43,805 bases of DNA from positions 1-43,805 of the forward strand of contig NZ_SRID01000015.1 in NCBI RefSeq assembly GCF_004684805.1, written 5' to 3'. Below are positions 1 to 7,661 of this stretch, in pieces. Position 1 is the stretch's first letter; each line of letters starts with the position of its first letter. The translations under genes were made by a program, and so were the position numbers. The notes under the pieces were generated by a model. The model saw nothing but the letters and a program-made list of their open reading frames with translations. It made no database searches and was not told the DNA's origin. Source of the DNA: Streptomyces palmae. Its GTDB lineage: Bacteria; Actinomycetota; Actinomycetes; Streptomycetales; Streptomycetaceae.

Positions 1-300
1 TCCTCGCTGTGTTTTTTCTTCAAAGGAACCTCGTCCCAGACCATCAGGCCCGGAGACGGGGTATCAACTAATCTGGCGTTGACTTTTGGCACGCTGTTGA
101 GTTCTCAAGGAACGGACGCTTCCTTCGTACTCACCCTCTCGGGCTTTCCTCCGGGCGCTTCCCTTCGGTGTTTCCAACCTTACCAGATCCGATTTTCGTT
201 CTTTCCGCTTCTCGAAAGTCGCGGTCGGTCCGAAATTTCATTTCCGGTGGCCGTTGGAGGGCCTTAGCCTTTCGGCTTTGCCGACTTTATCAGAATTCTC
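1..300 (-). promoter_or_regulatory. rRNA operon leader and tandem promoter region
   Basis: Read on the minus strand, 1-118 matches the conserved leader that precedes 16S rRNA in Streptomyces. It has the GAGAACTCAACAGCGTGCC block near 90-112, the GATACCCCGTC block near 54-64, and the GGTTCCTTTGAAGAAAA and CACAGCGAGGA segments at the edge. The 16S gene should therefore begin roughly 100 nt to the left of position 1. Further upstream, TCTGRTAARGTYGG occurs twice on the minus strand, at 281-294 and 174-187. These 107-nt-spaced copies look like -10 regions of tandem rrn promoters. The identification rests on remembered leader sequence; promoter assignment is inference. No protein gene is credible in 1-447. 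Confidence 0.75.
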
Positions 301-386
301 TGAGCCGGTTTACCACCCGATCCGCGGGTCGCACAGAGGCACTGAAGCGCCGCGTGTTCCCCATCAGGTGGAGCCGTAAACGTACT

Positions 387-424
387 GGAGCGGGGCGCCC
401 GATGCAAATCGAGCGCCCCGCTCC
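387..424 (-). terminator. Intrinsic terminator of rnj
   Basis: A perfect 12-bp GC-rich stem (GGAGCGGGGCGC at 387-398, its complement at 413-424) closes a 14-nt loop. It starts 23 nt after the rnj stop codon. There is no strong U-tract, as is usual in Streptomyces. It separates rnj from the rRNA promoters. Confidence 0.8.
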
Positions 425-447
425 TGAGTCCTTGTCAGAACCCTTGG

Positions 448-2133
448 TCAGACCTCGACCACGACCGGGAGGATCATCGGCCGGCGGCGGTAGGTGTCGG
501 AGACCCACTTGCCGATCGTGCGACGCATCAGCTGCTGCAGCTGGTGGGGGTCGGCGACGCCGTCGGAAGCGGACTTGGCCAGGGCCTCGTCGATCTTCGG
601 CAGCACCTCGTTGAAGGAGGCGTCATCGATGCCGGAGCCCCGTGCCTGGATGTGCGGGCCACCCACGATCTTGCCGGTGGTGCTGTCGACCACCACGAAG
701 ACCGAGACGATGCCCTCCTCACCGAGGATGCGCCGGTCCTTGAGCGAGGTCTCGGTGACATCGCCGACCGAGAGCCCGTCCACGTAGACATAGCCGGCCT
801 GCACCTTGCCGCTGATCTTGGCGATGCCGTCGACCAGGTCCACCACGACGCCGTCCTCGGCGATCACGCAGCGGTTCTTGGGGATGCCGGTCAGCGCGCC
901 CAGTTCCGCGTTGGCGCGCAGATGGCGCCATTCGCCGTGCACCGGCATCAGGTTCCGCGGCTTGCAGATGTTGTAGAAGTACAGCAGCTCACCCGCGGAG
1001 GCGTGTCCGGAGACATGCACCTTGGCGTTGCCCTTGTGGACGACGTTGGCGCCCCACCGGGTGAGGCCGTTGATCACGCGGTAGACGGCGGTCTCGTTCC
1101 CCGGGATCAGGGAGGACGCCAGGATCACGGTGTCGCCCTGGACGATCCGGATCTGGTGGTCCCGGTTCGCCATCCTCGACAGCGCGGCCATCGGCTCGCC
1201 CTGGGAGCCCGTGCACACCAGCACGATCTCGTCGTCGGGCAGGTCGTCGAGGGTCTTCACATCCACCACGAGACCGGCCGGGACCCTCAGATAGCCCAGG
1301 TCCCGGGCGATGCCCATGTTGCGCACCATGGAGCGGCCGACGAAGGCCACCCGGCGGCCGTACTCGTGGGCGGCGTCCAGGATCTGCTGGATCCGGTGCA
1401 CATGGCTGGCGAAGCTGGCCACGATGATGCGCTTCTGCGCGCTCGCGAAGACCTGCCGCAGCACATTGGAGATATCCCGCTCCGGCGGGACGAAGCCGGG
1501 TACCTCGGCGTTGGTGGAGTCCACCAGCAGCAGGTCGATGCCCTCCTCGCCGAGCCGGGCGAAGGCCGGCAGGTCGGTGAGGCGGCCGTCCAGCGGCAGC
1601 TGGTCCATCTTGAAGTCGCCGGTGTGCACCGCCATGCCGGCGGGGGTGCGGATGGCGACCGCGAGGGCGTCCGGGATGGAGTGGTTGACCGCCACGAACT
1701 CGCAGTCGAAGGGGCCGATGCGCTCGCGGTGCCCCTCCACCACCTCGAGGGTGTACGGGCGGATGCGGTGCTCCTGCAGCTTGGCCTCGATCAGGGCGAG
1801 GGTCAGCTTGGAGCCGATCAGCGGGATGTCCGGCTTCTCGCGCAGCAGGAACGGAACGCCGCCGATGTGGTCCTCGTGCCCATGGGTGAGCACGATGCCT
1901 TCGATGTCGTCGAGGCGGTCCCGGATGGAGGTGAAGTCCGGCAGGATCAGGTCGACTCCGGGCTGCTCCTCCTCGGGGAAAAGCACTCCGCAGTCGACGA
2001 TCAGCAGCCGGCCGTCGTACTCGAAGACCGTCATGTTGCGGCCGATCTCGCCCAGGCCGCCGAGCGGGGTGACGCGCAGGCCGCCCTTGGGGAGCTTCGG
2101 CGGGGGGCCGAGTTCGGGATGCGGATGACTCAA
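448..2133 (-). CDS. rnj: Ribonuclease J
   Basis: This metallo-beta-lactamase-fold RNase acts as a 5'-3' exonuclease and endonuclease in mRNA decay and rRNA maturation. The product is 561 aa, the usual length for Streptomyces. The zinc motif HGHEDH lies at residues 84-89, beta-lactamase and beta-CASP domains follow to about residue 450, and the C-terminal domain ends in VVVEV. I chose the TTG start at 2133 because GAGGAG sits 6 nt upstream and MSHPHPELG is the typical N-terminus; a GTG seven codons earlier would place that ribosome site inside the gene. It ends with its own terminator and lies 101 nt downstream of dapA, so some cotranscription with dapA is possible. Confidence 0.95.
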   Translation of the reverse strand: MSHPHPELGPPPKLPKGGLRVTPLGGLGEIGRNMTVFEYDGRLLIVDCGVLFPEEEQPGVDLILPDFTSIRDRLDDIEGIVLTHGHEDHIGGVPFLLREKPDIPLIGSKLTLALIEAKLQEHRIRPYTLEVVEGHRERIGPFDCEFVAVNHSIPDALAVAIRTPAGMAVHTGDFKMDQLPLDGRLTDLPAFARLGEEGIDLLLVDSTNAEVPGFVPPERDISNVLRQVFASAQKRIIVASFASHVHRIQQILDAAHEYGRRVAFVGRSMVRNMGIARDLGYLRVPAGLVVDVKTLDDLPDDEIVLVCTGSQGEPMAALSRMANRDHQIRIVQGDTVILASSLIPGNETAVYRVINGLTRWGANVVHKGNAKVHVSGHASAGELLYFYNICKPRNLMPVHGEWRHLRANAELGALTGIPKNRCVIAEDGVVVDLVDGIAKISGKVQAGYVYVDGLSVGDVTETSLKDRRILGEEGIVSVFVVVDSTTGKIVGGPHIQARGSGIDDASFNEVLPKIDEALAKSASDGVADPHQLQQLMRRTIGKWVSDTYRRRPMILPVVVEV

Positions 2134-2234
2134 AAGACTCTCCTCACCACACACGCCACATGCCCGGGGGCATATGGCGCGCGTGACATTCGTGCACTTG
2201 CTTGATCTTCGGTATTCAGTTGTGAAGTCCGTGA

Positions 2235-3134
2235 TTACAGCTGTACCCCGCCCGCGGCAAGATCGCGCTTGAGCTGCTCGGTCTCCTCCGGGCTCAGCTC
2301 GACCAGCGGCAGCCGCAGCGGGCCGGCGGGCAGACCCAGCAGGGCGAGTGCCGCCTTGGTGGTGATCACGCCCTGGGTGCGGAACATGCCGGTGAAGACG
2401 GGCAGCAGCTTCTGGTGGATCTCGGTGGCCTTGACGACGTCGCCCGACTGGTGGGCTTCGAGCAGGGCGCGCAGATCGGCGCTGACCAGATGGCCGACAA
2501 CGGAGACGAAGCCGACGGCGCCGACCGAGAGCAGCGGCAGGTTGAGCATGTCGTCGCCGGAGTACCAGGCCAGTCGCGAGCGGGCGATGGCCCAGCTGGC
2601 GCGGCCGAGGTCGCCCTTGGCGTCCTTGTTGGCGATGATCCGCGGGTGCTCGGCCAGCCGCACGATGGTCTCGGTGCTGATCGGCACGCCGCTGCGGCCC
2701 GGGATGTCGTACAGCATGACCGGCAGGCCGGTGGCGTCCGCGATAGCGGTGAAGTGCCGGAAGAGCCCCTCCTGCGGGGGCTTGCTGTAGTACGGGGTGA
2801 CCGCGAGGAGGCCGTGGGCGCCGGCCTGCTCGGCGGAGCGGGCGAGCTCGATGCTGTGCCGGGTGTCGTTGGTGCTCGCGCCGGCGACCACATGGGCGCG
2901 GTCTCCGACCGCCTCGACCACAGCTCGTACGAGCTGTGCTTTCTCCGCGTCAGTGGTGGTGGGGGACTCGCCGGTGGTGCCGTTGACGATCAGGCCGTCG
3001 TTGCCGGCGTCCACCAGATGAGCGGCGAGCCGCTGGGCGCCGTCGAGGTCGAGGGCGCCGTCGGCGGTGAATGGCGTGACCATGGCGGTCAGCACCCGCC
3101 CGAAGGGGGCTTGCGGAGTGGATGTCGGAGCCAT
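2235..3134 (-). CDS. dapA: 4-hydroxy-tetrahydrodipicolinate synthase
   Basis: The enzyme condenses pyruvate with aspartate semialdehyde, the first committed step to diaminopimelate and lysine. The 299-residue TIM barrel shows the NGTTGES motif (51-57), the catalytic Tyr in LYDIPGR (Y142) and the Schiff-base Lys in IIANKDAK (K170). The ATG at 3134 gives the standard length; earlier in-frame starts would add a low-complexity Ser/Pro N-terminus. The ribosome site before this ATG is weak. A promoter (3242-3271) and a leader hairpin (3194-3229) lie upstream. The next pathway gene, dapB, is only 2.4 kb away but not adjacent. Confidence 0.95.
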   Translation of the reverse strand: MAPTSTPQAPFGRVLTAMVTPFTADGALDLDGAQRLAAHLVDAGNDGLIVNGTTGESPTTTDAEKAQLVRAVVEAVGDRAHVVAGASTNDTRHSIELARSAEQAGAHGLLAVTPYYSKPPQEGLFRHFTAIADATGLPVMLYDIPGRSGVPISTETIVRLAEHPRIIANKDAKGDLGRASWAIARSRLAWYSGDDMLNLPLLSVGAVGFVSVVGHLVSADLRALLEAHQSGDVVKATEIHQKLLPVFTGMFRTQGVITTKAALALLGLPAGPLRLPLVELSPEETEQLKRDLAAGGVQL

Positions 3135-3193
3135 GGGTCCAACGCTACTCGTAGCCGGCCCCGAGGTGCTCCTTCGGGGCGCCGAGATGGAGC

Positions 3194-3229
3194 CCGGCAC
3201 TGCCTGCTCGGGGGTTCAAGCAGTGCCGG
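3194..3229 (-). promoter_or_regulatory. Hairpin in the dapA 5' leader
   Basis: CCGGCACTGC (3194-3203) pairs perfectly with GCAGTGCCGG (3220-3229) around a 16-nt loop. With the predicted promoter just upstream, the hairpin would form within the first few nucleotides of the dapA transcript. It could protect the 5' end, attenuate transcription, or simply be the terminator of thyX, whose stop is 116 nt upstream. I cannot separate these from sequence. Confidence 0.5.
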
Positions 3230-3241
3230 ACCCGTGTGGCC

Positions 3242-3271
3242 AGCCTAAAGGAATGCCACGAAATGCCGCAA
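3242..3271 (-). promoter_or_regulatory. Promoter of dapA
   Basis: On the minus strand TTGCGG (3266-3271) is followed after 18 nt by TAGGCT (3242-3247). Both are good matches to Streptomyces housekeeping (HrdB-type) promoters. The predicted start point near 3235 gives a leader of about 100 nt before the dapA ATG. Confidence 0.55.
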
Positions 3272-3345
3272 TGCGAACAATACGGACAGGTTTTGCCGTT
3301 GCCCCGTATGCCCGCCGGCCCGGCCGCTCCGGCGCACCGCCGCGG

Positions 3346-4089
3346 TCACGGCGCGACGCGGCCGTTGGTGTTGAAGGCCGCGTAGGTGAGGGGCATCAGC
3401 TTCGCCCACTCGGCCTCCATCAGTTCGCCCACCATCTCGATCTCGCGCTGCGGGAAGGACGGCACCCTGGCCTGCTCGTGCTGGGTGCGCAGCCCCAGGA
3501 AGTGCATCAGCGAGCGGGCGTTGCAGGTGGCGTACATGGAGGAGAACAGGCCGACCGGCAGCACCGAGCGGGCCACCTCCCGGGCCACCCCCGCGGCCAG
3601 CATCTCCTGGTAGGCCTCGTAGGCGTGGCGGTAGGCATCCTCCATCACCCGACCGGTGAGCTCCTGCTGCGCCTGGGTGCCCTCCACGAACTCGTACTTG
3701 CCCGGGCGCCCCTGCTGGACCAGCTTGCGGGCCTCCCCCGGCACGTAGAAGACCGGCTGCAGCTCGCGGTAGCGGCCGGACTCCTCGTTGTACGACCAGC
3801 CGACCCGGTGCCGCATGAACTCCCGGAAGACGAAGATCGGGGCGCTGATGAAGAAGGTCATCGAGTTGTGCTCGAAGGGGCTGCCGTGCCGGTCCCGCAT
3901 CAGGTAGTTGATCAGGCCCTTGGAGCGCTCGGGGTCCTTGCCGATCTCGTCCAGGGACTGCTCACCCGCGGTGGAGACTCGGGCAGCCCACAGCACATCG
4001 GTGTCGGAGGCGCTGTGCTTGACCAGCTCCACGGTCACATCACTGCGGAAGCTGGCCTGCTGCACGCTGTCGCTCAGGGTTTCGGTCAC
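3346..4089 (-). CDS. thyX: Flavin-dependent thymidylate synthase
   Basis: ThyX methylates dUMP to dTMP using methylene-tetrahydrofolate and FAD/NADPH. The protein is 247 aa with the family signature around RHR (93-95) and NEESGRY (101-107). The spacing RHR to Ser is eight residues here, one more than the RHR-x7-S form I remember for the family. The GTG start at 4089 has GGAAGGA upstream. In actinomycetes thyX commonly neighbours dapA and dapB, as here. A 210-nt gap with a dapA promoter separates it from dapA. Confidence 0.95.
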   Translation of the reverse strand: MTETLSDSVQQASFRSDVTVELVKHSASDTDVLWAARVSTAGEQSLDEIGKDPERSKGLINYLMRDRHGSPFEHNSMTFFISAPIFVFREFMRHRVGWSYNEESGRYRELQPVFYVPGEARKLVQQGRPGKYEFVEGTQAQQELTGRVMEDAYRHAYEAYQEMLAAGVAREVARSVLPVGLFSSMYATCNARSLMHFLGLRTQHEQARVPSFPQREIEMVGELMEAEWAKLMPLTYAAFNTNGRVAP

Positions 4090-4429
4090 CGGCGGGGTCC
4101 TTCCAATCGCATCGCACGGGCGCCGCCCAGCTTACGGGCCACCACCGACAGCGCCCCGGTCACCCGGCGAAACCGGGTGCGGTCGGGAGAAGAGGGGTGC
4201 CCACTGACAAGTTTCCCCGAAGTCTCCGAAACCCGGCATCAAGCGGGGCTTTCTTCCGTCTTGTCGGGCGGCAGAACCCGTCCCCGCCGTTCAGGAGTGC
4301 CGTCCGGTGTTCCTGACGATCGTCCTCTCACCAGGTGCGGCGCTCGGAGGCGTCGGACGGCCGCTGAGGGGGCTGGGATAGCCTCACGCGCACAGCCCGC
4401 CGTCCGTGCGCGTGAGTGAGGACCCAGTC
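4090..4429. other. Intergenic region between divergent thyX and PH-like gene
   Basis: No gene is credible here. Two short inverted repeats are visible: CACCCGG/CCGGGTG around 4163-4181 and TCAGGA/TCCTGA around 4291-4316. TAAGCT on the minus strand (4129-4134) could be a -10 element for thyX, and GGGATAGCCT near 4375 could serve the rightward gene, but neither has a convincing -35 box. Confidence 0.35.
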
Positions 4430-5005
4430 TTGCCCCTGCCGTTCCTGACCTCAGACCGCTACGCCGACGACTCGGCGGCCGATGCCGAGCCGCTGCCGTA
4501 CGAGGAGCAGGAGCGCTGGCGCCGTCCCTACCGCCCGGGTCCGTGGCGGGTCGGCGGCGCCGCGCTGCTGCTCCTACTGGCCTCGTACGTGCTGTTCTCC
4601 TCGCTGATCATCGCGATGGCGGGCGCCCTGGCCGGCGCCGGGGTGTGCGTGGCCGCCGCCACCCTGATCATCGTGGCCGCGGTGCGGCTGGTGCGGGTGG
4701 GGCTGTGGGTGAGCGAGGAGGGGCTGCGGCAGATAGGGCTCTTCGGCACCACCACCGTCCTGTGGAGCCGGGTGGCTTCCGTCCGCACGGTGCAGCAGCC
4801 GGTGCGGTTCCTCGGCCTGCCGCGCACCGTGCAGGGGCAGGCGGTGGTGGTGGAGCTGACCCGCACCGAGCCGCTGCGAGTGATCATCACCGACCGGAAC
4901 GCGGACTTCCTCGGTCGCGGTGAGGCCTTCGACATGGCCGCGGACGCGATCGAGGGCTGGGCCGCGCCCCGGGGACGTGCCCGGGGCGCGGCCCAGCCCT
5001 CCTAG
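4430..5005 (+). CDS. Membrane protein with PH-like domain
   Basis: The product is about 191 aa with two closely spaced hydrophobic segments (about residues 42-62 and 64-84), an N-terminal charged stretch, and a C-terminal beta-rich region (GLWVSEEGLRQIGLFGTTT onward) typical of bacterial PH-like (bPH) domains. The function is unknown; a role at the inner membrane is likely. The start is uncertain: TTG at 4430 has GAGG about 9 nt upstream, while GTG at 4406 would add eight residues. The gene is the only plus-strand one among its neighbours and converges with the minus-strand dapB group. A perfect hairpin occupies its last codons. Confidence 0.75.
   Translation: MPLPFLTSDRYADDSAADAEPLPYEEQERWRRPYRPGPWRVGGAALLLLLASYVLFSSLIIAMAGALAGAGVCVAAATLIIVAAVRLVRVGLWVSEEGLRQIGLFGTTTVLWSRVASVRTVQQPVRFLGLPRTVQGQAVVVELTRTEPLRVIITDRNADFLGRGEAFDMAADAIEGWAAPRGRARGAAQPS
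4954..4999 (+). terminator. Terminator embedded in the 3' end of the PH-like gene
   Basis: A perfect 20-bp stem (GGGCTGGGCCGCGCCCCGGG at 4954-4973, complement at 4980-4999) with a 6-nt loop ends 3 nt before the TAG stop. The stem is coding sequence for the last residues. By symmetry it could also stop transcripts coming from the left-reading strand, but those genes read away from it after 5041. Confidence 0.8.
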
Positions 5006-5040
5006 GAGCGGCGCGGCGCGCCTGGTGAACCCGCGGACCG

Positions 5041-5505
5041 CTACCGGCCCGGGCTGCTCCTGACCGCTCGCTGGTCGTGCAGCGCGATGGCGCGCTGCAT
5101 CGCCTTGCGGGCGCGCGGGGTGTCCCGGGCGTCGTGGTAGGCGACCGCGAGCCGGAACCAGGAGCGCCAGTCGTCCGGCGCCGCCTCGGCCTCGGCGCGC
5201 CGCCTGGCGAACACCGCGTCCGCGGAATCCCGGTCGATCCGGCCGCCGGGGGTGCGCACCAGCTCGTCCACCGGCAGGCCGCCCTCCGCCTCCAGCTCGC
5301 GGGCGAGCCGGTTGGCGTCGCGGGCGAACCGTGTGGTCTGCCAGAGGAACCAGGCCCCGATGAACGGCATCACCAGCACCGCCACCCCGTAGGCGACGGT
5401 GACCACGGAGCCCTGCCGGATCAGCAGCACGCCGCGGCTGCCGACCAGGACGAAGTAGACGACCAGGACGGCCGCGAGAACGAAATATGTGATCTTCGCG
5501 CGCAT
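5041..5505 (-). CDS. Membrane protein with C-terminal TPR-like segment
   Basis: The product is 154 aa. Two transmembrane segments lie at about residues 5-23 and 34-55. A soluble tail follows, with a helical stretch (DWRSWFRLAVAYHDARDTPRARKAMQRA, in part) that resembles one tetratricopeptide repeat. I do not know its function. The ATG at 5505 lies 5 bp after the dapB stop, so it is translated from the same mRNA as dapB and the M16 protease. Genes like this are a regular neighbour of dapB in Streptomyces. Confidence 0.8.
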   Translation of the reverse strand: MRAKITYFVLAAVLVVYFVLVGSRGVLLIRQGSVVTVAYGVAVLVMPFIGAWFLWQTTRFARDANRLARELEAEGGLPVDELVRTPGGRIDRDSADAVFARRRAEAEAAPDDWRSWFRLAVAYHDARDTPRARKAMQRAIALHDQRAVRSSPGR

Positions 5506-5510
5506 GGCCC

Positions 5511-6281
<771 letters not shown>

Positions 6282-7661
6282 TTAGGAAACCGCTTCGTGC
6301 AGGCGGGCTGCCTGCTTGTCCTTGAGCGGGCCGATGACGGACAGCGAGGGTCGCCGGCCCAGCACCTCGGCGGCCACCTCGCGCACCTCGTCCGGGGTGA
6401 CGGCGGCTATCCGGGCCAGCATGTCGTCCACCGACATCTGCTCGCCCCAGCACAGCTCGCTCTTGCCGATGCGGTTCATCAGCGCGCCGGTGTCCTCCAG
6501 GCCCAGCACGGTGGAGCCGGAGAGCTGGCCGATGGCCCGCCGCAGCTCCTCGTCGGACAGCCCGTGCTGCGCCACCTGGTCCAGCTCGTCGCGGCAGATC
6601 CGCAGGACGTCGTGGACCTGGCTGGGGCGGCAGCCGGCGTAGACCCCGAAGAGGCCGCAGTCGGCGAAGGAGGAGGTGTACGAGTAGACGCTGTAGGCCA
6701 GTCCGCGCTTCTCCCGGACCTCCTGGAAGAGGCGGGAGCTCATGCCGCCGCCGAGCGCGGTGTTGAGTACGCCCAGCGCCCAGCGCCGGTCGTCGGTGCG
6801 CGCGATGCCCGGCATGCCGAGCACCACGTGCGCCTGCTCGGTCTTGCGGCCCAGCAGTTCGACGCGGCCCGCGGTGCGGATGGTGCGGGTGCCGTCGCGC
6901 GGGCCGACCGGGACGGCGTCGGTGCGCTCCAGGGCCCCGGCCCGGTCGAAGGCGCGGCGCACCAGCCGGACCACCTTGGCGTGGTCCACGTTGCCCGCGG
7001 CGGCGACCACCAGGTGGGTGGGGTCGTAGTGCTTGCGGTAGAAGCGGCGGACCCGGTCGGCGGTGAGCGCGTTGACCGTGTCCTCGGTGCCCAGTACCGG
7101 TCGTCCCAGGGGGGTGTCGCCGAACATGGTGTGCGCGAACAGGTCGTGCACGCAGTCGCCCGGGTCGTCCTCGGTCATCGCGATCTCTTCGAGGATGACC
7201 CCGCGCTCCGCGTCCACGTCCGCCGGTTCGATCAGCGAGCCGGTCAGCATGTCGCAGACCACGTCGATGGCGAGCGGCAGATCGGTGTCGAGCACCCGTG
7301 CGTAGTAGCAGGTGTACTCCTTGGCGGTGAAGGCGTTCATCTCGCCGCCGACCGCGTCGATGGCGGCGGAGATGTCCAGCGCGCTGCGCCGCCCGGTGCC
7401 CTTGAAGAGCAGGTGCTCCAGGTAGTGGGTGGCGCCGCCGAGCGCGGGGGTCTCGTCGCGGGAGCCGACGTGCGCCCAGATGCCGAAGGTGGCGGAGCGG
7501 ACCGAGGGCAGGGTCTCGGTGACCACCCGGAGCCCGCCGGGCAGGGTCGTCTTACGCACCGTGCCGATGCCGTTCTCGCCCTGGAGAAGGGTTTGGGTAC
7601 GGGCGACGGCCCGCCCCTTGGTGGAGGGGCGGGCCGTCGCCTGGTGCCGGAGGGACGTCAC
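6282..7661 (-). CDS. M16-family zinc metallopeptidase
   Basis: The 459-aa protein is a pitrilysin/processing-peptidase type protease. The inverted zinc motif HYLEH lies at 79-83 and the third ligand Glu at 159, exactly 76 residues on. A second, inactive M16 lobe follows. The substrate is unknown. The GTG start overlaps the pnp stop by 4 nt (GTGA), suggesting translational coupling, and pnp-M16-dapB is a conserved order. The first ~20 codons (Ala/Arg-rich) also encode a perfect 16-bp hairpin, so those codons look constrained by RNA structure; an internal GTG near residue 35 is a weaker alternative start. Confidence 0.9.
   Translation of the reverse strand: MTSLRHQATARPSTKGRAVARTQTLLQGENGIGTVRKTTLPGGLRVVTETLPSVRSATFGIWAHVGSRDETPALGGATHYLEHLLFKGTGRRSALDISAAIDAVGGEMNAFTAKEYTCYYARVLDTDLPLAIDVVCDMLTGSLIEPADVDAERGVILEEIAMTEDDPGDCVHDLFAHTMFGDTPLGRPVLGTEDTVNALTADRVRRFYRKHYDPTHLVVAAAGNVDHAKVVRLVRRAFDRAGALERTDAVPVGPRDGTRTIRTAGRVELLGRKTEQAHVVLGMPGIARTDDRRWALGVLNTALGGGMSSRLFQEVREKRGLAYSVYSYTSSFADCGLFGVYAGCRPSQVHDVLRICRDELDQVAQHGLSDEELRRAIGQLSGSTVLGLEDTGALMNRIGKSELCWGEQMSVDDMLARIAAVTPDEVREVAAEVLGRRPSLSVIGPLKDKQAARLHEAVS
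7602..7641 (-). terminator. Hairpin after pnp, inside the M16 gene start
   Basis: GGCGACGGCCCGCCCC (7602-7617) pairs perfectly with 7626-7641 around an 8-nt loop. It begins 17 nt after the pnp stop codon, where an intrinsic terminator or a 3'-end processing hairpin would be expected, yet it lies within the reading frame of the downstream protease. It probably makes readthrough into the protease/dapB genes partial. Confidence 0.65.

Noticed and set aside
79-614. Small plus-strand open frames at the left edge
   Set aside because: They overlap the rRNA leader or the 3' end of rnj and have no ribosome sites.
544-2205. Long plus-strand open frame opposite rnj
   Set aside because: It is antisense to a well-conserved gene; its His/Val/Asp/Gly-rich sequence is the usual by-product of high GC third positions.
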